Source of the DNA: a bacterium
GTDB taxonomy: Bacteria > Patescibacteriota > Minisyncoccia > UBA6257 > 02-FULL-45-10c
DNA length: 7,059 nt
Assembly (NCBI GenBank): GCA_021799965.1
Contig: JAJYZL010000028.1
Location: 1-7,059, forward strand
Direction: 5' to 3'
The first letter of the stretch is position 1. Each line of letters starts with the position of its first letter. The notes beneath the pieces are model-generated. The model ran no database searches. It was not told where the DNA came from and saw only the letters and a list, made by a program, of their open reading frames with translations. Shown piece after piece: positions 1 to 5,101 of this stretch. The position numbers and the translations under genes were made by a program.

Positions 1-143
1 TTGATGCCGGCTAAACGCAACTCGCATTTTTCAACATTATCTGATTCCTTTATGAGCAAAAAATTATATTCCACCTGGAGCATTCTAAGCTCCTCTTTTT
101 TGACCAAGATAATGTCTTCCAGATTGCCAAATCTTAGACACAT
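1..143 (-). CDS. unrecognised small protein, 5' part only (runs off the left edge)
   Basis: An open frame of 47 codons begins at ATG 141-143 and continues past the window edge, so its length is unknown. The start is supported by a consensus AAGGAGG at 148-154, four bases upstream, and by an in-frame TAA a few codons further up that excludes a longer start. The peptide begins MCLRFGNLEDIILVKKEELR. It is mixed hydrophobic and charged, rich in Glu, Leu and Lys, with no signal peptide or membrane segment, and could form helix or coiled coil around residues 15-45. I do not recognise a family. It is divergent from efp, with a 135-base spacer. It is odd among its neighbours because it has a strong Shine-Dalgarno sequence, which the main genes in the window lack. 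It could be a false ORF, but the combination of ribosome binding site, start and open frame makes coding more likely than not. Confidence 0.55.
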   Translation of the reverse strand, partial: MCLRFGNLEDIILVKKEELRMLQVEYNFLLIKESDNVEKCELRLAGI

Positions 144-147
144 ATTT

Positions 148-154
148 CCTCCTT
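148..154 (-). promoter_or_regulatory. strong Shine-Dalgarno for the 1-143 gene
   Basis: The minus strand reads AAGGAGG here, a full match to the anti-Shine-Dalgarno core, four bases before the ATG at 143. It fixes that start. The six main genes of the window show no comparable sequence upstream of any start that can be seen. Confidence 0.6.
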
Positions 155-181
155 GGAATTTATCCTTTTAATGATCTGTAT

Positions 182-205
182 TCAGTAGAGCAAAACCAGT
201 CTCAT
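182..205 (-). CDS. possible seven-codon leader ORF (MRLVLLY)
   Basis: ATG at 203-205 is followed by six codons and a TGA at 182-184. It is preceded at an ideal 8-base spacing by AAGGAGGG (214-221). The stop lies 38 bases upstream of the ATG of the 1-143 gene, so both would sit on one transcript. The position and strong ribosome binding site resemble a translated leader or upstream ORF. Alternatively, the ribosome binding site may be decayed or serve a TTG start in another frame (about 14 codons). The peptide is too short to judge by composition, so it is reported as a possibility only. Confidence 0.22.
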   Translation of the reverse strand: MRLVLLY

Positions 206-213
206 AAATCAAT

Positions 214-221
214 CCCTCCTT
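214..221 (-). promoter_or_regulatory. strong Shine-Dalgarno upstream of the mini-ORF
   Basis: The minus strand reads AAGGAGGG, eight bases before the ATG at 205. It is the second near-perfect Shine-Dalgarno within 75 bases on the same strand. This makes it likely that the minus-strand transcript starts upstream of 221 and is translated at one or both sites. Confidence 0.4.
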
Positions 222-234
222 GAAAAAATGGCAC

Positions 235-262
235 TTTTGGAATAAAATCAAAAGACTATAAA
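235..262 (+). promoter_or_regulatory. possible efp promoter
   Basis: TATAAA at 257-262 is a reasonable -10, with a weak -35-like TTTTGG at 235-240 (16-base spacer). Transcription would begin near 268, giving a 5' leader of only about 10 bases before the efp ATG. The minus strand shows TATAGT over 255-260, so a divergent promoter for the left gene could overlap here. In such AT-rich sequence, -10 matches are common by chance. Confidence 0.3.
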
Positions 263-278
263 CTAAATAATAAAAAAT

Positions 279-851
279 ATGCTTAGCTACAACGAATTAA
301 AAATAGGAACACTTTTTGAATTTGAAGGAACTCCTTATGAAGTTTTGGATTATGAATTTTTGAGAATGCAGCAAAGAAAGCCAGTTGCTAAGACCAGAAT
401 CAAGAATCTTCTTACCGGACAGGTGATAGAAAGAAATTTCCATCAAAATGAAGCTTTAAAAGAGATTGAAATTGATAAAGTAAATATCATATATCTTTAC
501 AGCCATCGCGATGAGTATTGGTTCTGCGAAAAAGGCAATCCTAAAAATAGATTTAAATTGCCCAAAGAAAAAATAGATGGAGGCATACAGTTCATTAAAC
601 CGAATACCGAGGTGCTGTCCATGAAGCTCGGCGAACAAATACTGACCGTAAAACTTCCGGTAAAGGTAGAAATAAAAATAAAAGAAACTCCTCCCGGCGA
701 ACGCGGCAATACCGCACAAGGCGGCACGAAAACAGCCACACTAGAAACAGGCGCTGAAGTTGCCGTTCCCCTTTTCGTGAATACCGGAGATATCATCCGC
801 GTTAATACCGAAACCGGAGATTATGTTGAAAGAGTAGAAAAAGCAAAGTAG
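279..851 (+). CDS. efp: translation elongation factor P
   Basis: EF-P binds the ribosome between the P and E sites and promotes peptide-bond formation at polyproline stretches. The 190 residues match the usual family length. Domain I (about 1-63) starts SYNELKIGTLFEFEGTPYEV and includes the typical KNLLTGQVIERNF stretch. Domain II is at about 66-126. Domain III (about 130-187) carries the family signature around GGTKTATLETGAEVAVPLFV, followed by the GD.I.V.T.TGDYVERV ending. The loop that normally reads PGKG and carries the modified Lys34 of E. coli instead reads RMQQRKP (residues 29-35). By alignment on the flanking EF and KNL, Gln32 sits where the modified lysine should be. I recall this loop type from CPR bacteria, so it is probably a lineage trait. 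There is no Shine-Dalgarno: the ATG at 279 follows an A/T-rich leader. No epmA, epmB or other modification gene is in view. The gene is convergent with the block downstream. Confidence 0.97.
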   Translation: MLSYNELKIGTLFEFEGTPYEVLDYEFLRMQQRKPVAKTRIKNLLTGQVIERNFHQNEALKEIEIDKVNIIYLYSHRDEYWFCEKGNPKNRFKLPKEKIDGGIQFIKPNTEVLSMKLGEQILTVKLPVKVEIKIKETPPGERGNTAQGGTKTATLETGAEVAVPLFVNTGDIIRVNTETGDYVERVEKAK

Positions 852-890
852 TTTTAGCAACAAAACTTTTATCTACTCTCAACCCGCTTC

Positions 891-910
891 GTTTGCCCCA
901 GCCGGCAAAC
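891..910. repeat. small hairpin in the left arm of the palindromic element
   Basis: GTTTGCC (891-897) and GGCAAAC (904-910) form a perfect 7-bp stem with a 6-base loop. It competes with the long-range CAGCCG/CGGCTG pairing, so local and long-range folds are alternatives. No T-run follows on either strand, so it is not a standard intrinsic terminator by itself. Confidence 0.6.
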
Positions 911-960
911 TCGCTTGTTCCTCGCCTCGCTCGCTCCGCCAATTCTTTTTCTTCGGAACA

Positions 961-985
961 TCTCGAAGGCGCTTTCGCGCCGAGA
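961..985. repeat. central GC-rich hairpin of the palindromic element
   Basis: TCTC (961-964) and GAGA (982-985), then GGCGC (968-972) and GCGCC (977-981), form a stem with a 3-base bulge (965-967) and a TTTC loop. No T-run follows directly. Confidence 0.6.
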
Positions 986-993
986 GCGAAGCA

Positions 994-1013
994 AATTTTA
1001 TAACAATAAAATT
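994..1013. repeat. central AT-rich hairpin of the palindromic element
   Basis: AATTTTAT (994-1001) and ATAAAATT (1006-1013) form an 8-bp stem around an AACA loop, next to the GC-rich hairpin at 961-985. It lies at the axis of the larger palindrome. Confidence 0.55.
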
Positions 1014-1102
1014 ATGCTGTTTCCGAGAAAATGATTGGCGGAGCACCGTGCCCGCTCGGCTGTGCGGGTTTCAAATAAATAAAAGTTTTGTTTTAACAAC
1101 TT

Positions 1103-2641
1103 CTATATTAAACCTTTATCTTTCGGTTTTTCCGGAACAATCTCCTGATCTCCGTAATCTTTTCCAAGACTTTCTTCTAAAGCCTTTCTAAGATCAGCCA
1201 TATCAACCTTCTTTTTTTCGGGCTTATCAAAATGCTTTGGCTGCCTTTCAGGCTTTGATTCCGGTTTTTCTTCACCGGCCGGCTTCAATATTTCCGACAA
1301 ACGGTGCTCGCCCTTTCTAAGCTCCATTTCCTGAGCGAATTCCGCTCCGGAAGCGCTCCACTCCCCCGCAATTTTTTCTGAAACCGCGGATACCGGAGTA
1401 CTGTACATTCTCCTGCTGTTTTCTATGATCACGTCTTTATAATTTTCTTCCGGTGGCTTTGGCGGAGGAATAGTTTTTGCGGAAAAAGGCTTTGAAGCTA
1501 CGCCGTCTATCATCAGCTTTATATAAAAATTATATTTCGGAAGATTAACCAGATCGTTGAGCATAAAATCCGGCTGGAATTCTTTTTCTAGAAACTCGGC
1601 ATCATCGGCGCCAACCCTAAAAGTAATCATTGTGCCCACGTTTCCAAAAATAGCATCGCGCATTTTGGTGCTGTCGCCGGAAATAAGCTGGCGGATGTAT
1701 TGATGCGCCATAATAAGACACAGATGATATTTTCTGGCCTCAGATAAAATAGTAGCAAAAGAATCTGTGGCAAAATTCTGAAACTCATCAACGTAAAGAT
1801 AAAAATCCCTTCTTTCATTTTCCGGAATATCCATACGGCTCATAGCGGCAAGCTGGATTTTGCTGATAATCATAGCGCCGAGCAAATTGGAATTATCCTC
1901 ACCTATTCCTCCCTTAGATAGATTCACTATCAAAATTTTACCCTCATCCATGATCTTTCTCATATCTATAGAAGAATGAGCCTGACCCAAAATATTTCTA
2001 ATGAGCGGATTAGTAACGAATTGACCGACTTTATTCTGAATGGCCGCAGTAGCCTCAGTCTCAAATTTTTGGCTGTATTTTGCAAACTCATTTACCCAAA
2101 AACCCTTAACAACGGGGTCGCTGAGGCTATCAACCACTCTCTTGCGATAATCTTTGTCGGAAAGCATGCGCATAATTCCAAGAAGTGTTGAACCTGGATA
2201 TTCAAGGAGCGCCAAAAGCGTATTGTTCAAAATATATTCCATTCTGGCAGACCACATATCAACCCATATTTTTTTGAAAACACCCATAATGCCGGATGCA
2301 ACCAAGTGGCGGAATTCTGAATTTACCTGCTCGAGCGGATTAAAAGCTATCGGAAAATTTACATCCTGAGGATTGAAATAAATAACGTCATTCACTCTTT
2401 CTTCCGGAATGAATTGTAAAATTTTTTCAGCGGCATCTCCGTGCGGATCTATAAAACACACGCCTTTTCCGGCCTTAATATCATCCACAACCATTGTTTC
2501 CATAATCGTAGTTTTAGCGGAGCCGGATTTTCCAACCAAATACATATGGCGACGCCTGTCGTCCATTTTAATGCCAAATTTCTTTTCACTGTTCCTGAAA
2601 TTTGTTATTCCGAATATTACCCTGTCTTCGTTGATAGCCAT
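1103..2641 (-). CDS. VirD4/TraG-like (HerA/FtsK superfamily) DNA-transfer-type ATPase
   Basis: This 512-residue protein is a P-loop ATPase of the type IV secretion coupling-protein/HerA kind. Members form hexamers that pump DNA or protein, usually at the membrane. It opens with an FGITNFRN...FGIK.DDRRRHMYLVG lead-in. Walker A is GKSGSAKTT (37-45), with Ala42 where Gly is usual. The FIDPHGD motif is at 63-69, Walker B FYLYVDEF is at 280-287 (Asp285, Glu286), and a sensor-like MAHQY is at 311-315. Residues from about 390 to the end form a Pro/Lys/Glu-rich tail, probably disordered. It has no membrane segment of its own: the gene 15 bases upstream encodes a membrane-anchored partner, and the two look like one operon. 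I recall fused versions of the pair in other bacteria. The start at 2641 is the first ATG and has no Shine-Dalgarno. No relaxase, pilin or VirB proteins are in view, so a conjugation role is not shown; DNA uptake, pilus-linked or chromosome-handling roles remain open. Confidence 0.88.
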   Translation of the reverse strand: MAINEDRVIFGITNFRNSEKKFGIKMDDRRRHMYLVGKSGSAKTTIMETMVVDDIKAGKGVCFIDPHGDAAEKILQFIPEERVNDVIYFNPQDVNFPIAFNPLEQVNSEFRHLVASGIMGVFKKIWVDMWSARMEYILNNTLLALLEYPGSTLLGIMRMLSDKDYRKRVVDSLSDPVVKGFWVNEFAKYSQKFETEATAAIQNKVGQFVTNPLIRNILGQAHSSIDMRKIMDEGKILIVNLSKGGIGEDNSNLLGAMIISKIQLAAMSRMDIPENERRDFYLYVDEFQNFATDSFATILSEARKYHLCLIMAHQYIRQLISGDSTKMRDAIFGNVGTMITFRVGADDAEFLEKEFQPDFMLNDLVNLPKYNFYIKLMIDGVASKPFSAKTIPPPKPPEENYKDVIIENSRRMYSTPVSAVSEKIAGEWSASGAEFAQEMELRKGEHRLSEILKPAGEEKPESKPERQPKHFDKPEKKKVDMADLRKALEESLGKDYGDQEIVPEKPKDKGLI

Positions 2642-2656
2642 AAATTATTTATAAAA

Positions 2657-3916
2657 TTATAACGGTAAATTAGATGGCGGCTCGCCCTTTCTGGTTTCTA
2701 CCCTGCGAAGCATAGGAGATCCAACGGATGTTATCGGGAAATGATAAACCGTCGCCAATTCTTCGGTACACAAAATAGAAGTTTTTGCCGGAAACGCCCT
2801 TGCTTTATAAGCATCATACATCGCCCTCTTGGTATATGTTTTGCTTTTTCTGAATAAAAACTTAGCCGTAGGCTTCGGACCGGCCTTGAAAGAATTTTTG
2901 TCCTGAGTTCCAAATTGCTTAAAGGCTCCCAATAAAGCCGCAACGTTAAGCTGGGTAAATTCATCTTTTCTGTCTATGTATACATATCTGATTGCAGATT
3001 GAAATCCGTACTTGGCGATTTTATTTTCAATGGCTTCAAGCACACTTCTTTCTCCTGGAGACAATGTCACGGTCTTACCCTTGTCTTCAGACGGCTTAGA
3101 CGATGACCATTCCGGATGGATTAGCGGCGCGCGATGCAGGTGCCAAAGAAACTCAAAAAATCCATTGATAATCCCCATCAAAAAGCTAGGTTTTTTCTCC
3201 GGTTTTTTTCGGCCATACATTTTATCCCTTATTTCTTCGCCTTCTTTTTTCCAGCCATCCCCAACTGGCCTAATAAGATATTGAAGCCAAAGAGCTTCTC
3301 CCTCTTTTAATCTGGACATTACTTCGGTAATAGCCGCAACTGGATCAAGACGCTGCTCCTCAACATTGGCTTCGAAGTAGGGATAAGTTTGTATCGGGTA
3401 CGGATTAGGCTTGGCCAAAATATAATCTCCGGCGGCTATGTCGTAGACATCATTCGGCAAAATAGCCGGCATAAAATTAACATAATCATCGGCTGTGATA
3501 ATTTCGGCATCCGGATATTCGGAATAAATAGCATTTTCCACCAAGTGCTTGGCGCTCTCGGGGGCACGAACATAAAAACTTACTCCGCCGGCATAGCCAA
3601 CAAGTTCAAATGAATACCAGGGCAAAACTTTTCCCTTAAAAAAAACTTCTTTCCAATTCGGATCAGATTCAACAATGCTGTGAAGAGCCGTAAAAATATT
3701 GTCCATAGCCTTAGGAGTTTTAAGAACGTTGCCGGGAATTTTTATTTCCAAAAACACCCATTTCATCTTTTTGATGTAAAGGCTTCTCTGCCCCCTCTCC
3801 CAAAAATCGATAAAAATAAAAAACAAGCCAACAGGCAAAATCACCCACCAGCCATATTTTATGACCACCCAAATAACATTGAGTATTCCGAATATGATCA
3901 CCCAGAAATCTATCAT
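2657..3916 (-). CDS. membrane-anchored partner of the VirD4-like ATPase
   Basis: The 419-residue protein starts with two closely spaced hydrophobic segments (about 4-20 and 22-37), then a basic stretch around 41-53, so the bulk should face the cytoplasm. The soluble part begins FLEIKIPGNVLKTPKAMDNI, passes through a GVSFYVRAPE stretch (111-120) and a DDY motif (143-145), and ends with RRVETRKGEPPSNLPL. I recall this arrangement directly in front of the ATPase domain in longer, fused VirD4/TraG-like proteins, and as a separate gene in many CPR genomes, where it is left as an uncharacterised family. I see no catalytic motif. The 15-base spacer to the ATPase gene points to co-translation and a shared complex, with this protein probably supplying the membrane anchor and an assembly domain. 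A basic, low-complexity linker lies at about 233-243. No Shine-Dalgarno precedes the ATG at 3916; a TGATAAT element a few bases upstream may be a promoter for a nearly leaderless message. Confidence 0.75.
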   Translation of the reverse strand: MIDFWVIIFGILNVIWVVIKYGWWVILPVGLFFIFIDFWERGQRSLYIKKMKWVFLEIKIPGNVLKTPKAMDNIFTALHSIVESDPNWKEVFFKGKVLPWYSFELVGYAGGVSFYVRAPESAKHLVENAIYSEYPDAEIITADDYVNFMPAILPNDVYDIAAGDYILAKPNPYPIQTYPYFEANVEEQRLDPVAAITEVMSRLKEGEALWLQYLIRPVGDGWKKEGEEIRDKMYGRKKPEKKPSFLMGIINGFFEFLWHLHRAPLIHPEWSSSKPSEDKGKTVTLSPGERSVLEAIENKIAKYGFQSAIRYVYIDRKDEFTQLNVAALLGAFKQFGTQDKNSFKAGPKPTAKFLFRKSKTYTKRAMYDAYKARAFPAKTSILCTEELATVYHFPITSVGSPMLRRVETRKGEPPSNLPL

Positions 3917-3922
3917 AGATAT

Positions 3923-3931
3923 ATATTATCA
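3923..3931 (-). promoter_or_regulatory. possible extended -10 element just before the membrane-protein gene
   Basis: The minus strand reads TGATAATAT, which fits an extended -10 (TGn followed by TAATAT). It lies so close to the ATG at 3916 that the transcript would be leaderless or nearly so. No good -35 is visible. A short CGG/CCG hairpin (stem of 3) followed by TTTTTT on the minus strand, around 3964-3981, could be a weak end for the upstream message, but it is too short to call a terminator. Confidence 0.2.
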
Positions 3932-3987
3932 GAAATTGTAAAAGAATTCATCCGCCCTATAAGGAAAAAACGGAAAAACCGCAAAGA

Positions 3988-5034
3988 TTAAGCCAAATTA
4001 ACCTGATACTTGCCGTTATCAAGACGAGTAAAATGCTTTTTATTCTGCAAATTAATGAAAATAGTATTTTTCTTAAAGACTCTTTCCTTAAGAACCAGAT
4101 CCATAAGATCTTTCGGTTTAAGCGGTCCCTGTTCTTTCAAAATTCTCATCATTACTTCCTTGGCCGTTCCTGGCATATAGCCGTGCTCCTGAAGTCCGTA
4201 TATTCCCCTGCCGACCAAAACAAATTTATTATCTTTAATAAGTTCATTGTGAACGGTCTGAGGATTAATAGTTTTGTCGGAATTTTTATATTTCCCGATA
4301 GCTCCGGCAATTTCAACGAAGTGAAGAGGCCTCTTTTCTTTTTTTAGTACCGCATATGCCCAATCACGGATAGTGCGCGGATTGGTCTCTGCCCAATCTG
4401 ACAAACCAAATTCTCCAAAATTATTAATGTGAAAATCCTTAGAAAGAGAAATGAAGTTCAAAGCCACCAAATCTTTTAAATTGTGCGGCTTTATAGCCTC
4501 GGCAAAAACTTTATCCATGCTGCCATGAGAAAGAACTTTTTCTTTCTTGGCCTTCATATATTTAACCAGCTTGGAAATAAAACTTAATATTTTTTTCTTT
4601 TCCGCATCTTCCTGATACCAGTAAGAATAAAAATTCTTGTCTTCAACGGAATATTTCGGATAACCGTTAAGCTCTAACAAAAATCTTACCTGATTATCAA
4701 AAATAGGCGACGGATTTTCATTAAGCAGCAACTGAAGATCGGCCAAAAGCAAAGCTTCTCGTCTGGCTCCGCCCAAATTCTTTACATGCTCATTTATTGT
4801 TTTTACAAAATCATTCAAAATTCCACTTTTGATGAATTCTCTCAATTCTTTAAGAGCTCCGGCCTCTATTTGCCTTACTCTTTCCCTGGTAATACCAAAG
4901 CTGGTTCCCAATTCGGCCAAAGTAATAGCCTTGCCATCTTTTAATCCATAACGACGATCAATAACCTCCCTCTGGCGGGTATTTAAAATACTTAAGATCT
5001 GATTCAATAATTTTTCGGTGTTTCCTGTATTCAT
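3988..5034 (-). CDS. sigma-70 region 4-like / HARE-HTH fusion transcription regulator
   Basis: The 348-residue protein begins with a domain like sigma-70 region 4 (about 15-66): LNTRQREVIDRRYGLKDG, then the helix-turn-helix ITLAELGTSFGITRERVRQIE at about 37-57, the part of RpoD-type factors that reads the -35 box. Regions 1 to 3 are absent, so it cannot act as a complete sigma factor. A helical middle (about 80-215) has no motif I recognise. Residues about 220-287 resemble a HARE-HTH winged helix, the domain of the RNA polymerase delta subunit, with RPLHFVEIAGAIG, TVHNELIKD and FVLVGRGIYGL. A second winged-helix-like unit at about 288-346 (KKNTIFINLQNKKHFTRL) ends the protein. It probably binds promoter DNA and/or RNA polymerase; targets are unknown. 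Its own promoter is likely in the spacer after secF. The start ATG at 5034 is the first available and has at best a weak AGGCGA upstream. Confidence 0.85.
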   Translation of the reverse strand: MNTGNTEKLLNQILSILNTRQREVIDRRYGLKDGKAITLAELGTSFGITRERVRQIEAGALKELREFIKSGILNDFVKTINEHVKNLGGARREALLLADLQLLLNENPSPIFDNQVRFLLELNGYPKYSVEDKNFYSYWYQEDAEKKKILSFISKLVKYMKAKKEKVLSHGSMDKVFAEAIKPHNLKDLVALNFISLSKDFHINNFGEFGLSDWAETNPRTIRDWAYAVLKKEKRPLHFVEIAGAIGKYKNSDKTINPQTVHNELIKDNKFVLVGRGIYGLQEHGYMPGTAKEVMMRILKEQGPLKPKDLMDLVLKERVFKKNTIFINLQNKKHFTRLDNGKYQVNLA

Positions 5035-5065
5035 ACTTTGTGTCGCCTATGTATTATTTATTGAA

Positions 5066-5097
5066 ATTATAATAACATATCCTATTTATTTTGTAAA
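5066..5097 (-). promoter_or_regulatory. probable promoter of the sigma-4/HARE gene
   Basis: The minus strand has a perfect TATAAT at 5066-5071 and a TTTACA (5092-5097), five of six matches to the -35 consensus, but the 20-base spacer is longer than optimal. Transcription would start near 5059, giving a leader of about 25 bases. The -35-like box falls inside the last codons of secF. Confidence 0.42.
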
Positions 5098-5101
5098 TAG
5101 G
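5081..5101 (-). terminator. hairpin across the secF stop codon, possible weak terminator
   Basis: CCTATTTA (5094-5101 on the minus strand) and TAAATAGG (5081-5088) form a perfect 8-bp, AT-rich stem with a 5-base loop that includes the secF TAG. No real T-run follows on the minus strand, so termination would be inefficient. A role in RNA processing or stability, or chance in AT-rich sequence, is equally possible. Confidence 0.3.

Larger units (their letters stand above)
859..1092. repeat. nested palindromic intergenic element with 14-bp terminal inverted repeats
   Basis: This element fills most of the 251-base gap (852-1102) between the convergent 3' ends of efp and the ATPase gene, where I see no coding potential. 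Perfect outer arms AACAAAACTTTTAT (859-872) and ATAAAAGTTTTGTT (1079-1092) are followed inward by AACCCGC/GCGGGTT (881-887 with 1064-1070), CAGCCG/CGGCTG (899-904 with 1057-1062) and GCTCCGCCAAT/ATTGGCGGAGC (933-943 with 1034-1044). CGGAACA (954-960) pairs with TGTTTCCG (1018-1025) with one bulge. All these arms are colinear, so the whole element can fold as one long imperfect stem. The centre holds two small hairpins, at 961-985 and 994-1013. The left arm (about 880-945) is much more GC-rich than the genes. I see no clean target-site duplication. It could be a MITE- or REP-like repeat, a shared bidirectional terminator, or a structured RNA. Confidence 0.75.

Noticed and set aside
148..221. 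Plus-strand CCTCCTT copies as remnants of a 16S rRNA 3' end
   Set aside because: Only the 7-8 base core matches and no other rRNA sequence surrounds it. Reading them as minus-strand Shine-Dalgarno sites before ATG codons explains both.
859..1092. The palindromic gap as a standard Rho-independent terminator pair
   Set aside because: The hairpins are not followed by clear T-runs on either strand and the element is far longer than a terminator needs. A terminator role cannot be excluded, but it does not explain the structure.
859..1092. CRISPR array or phage attachment site
   Set aside because: There are no regularly spaced direct repeats, no cas genes and no integrase. The repeats are inverted and nested.
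1976..2662. Plus-strand open frames inside the ATPase gene (also others opposite the membrane protein, secF and secD)
   Set aside because: They lie antisense to genes with clear motifs, have no start signals and show no recognisable protein sequence.
3964..3987. Terminator after the sigma-4/HARE gene
   Set aside because: A T-rich run exists on the minus strand, but the only hairpin before it has a 3-bp stem, which is too weak to call.
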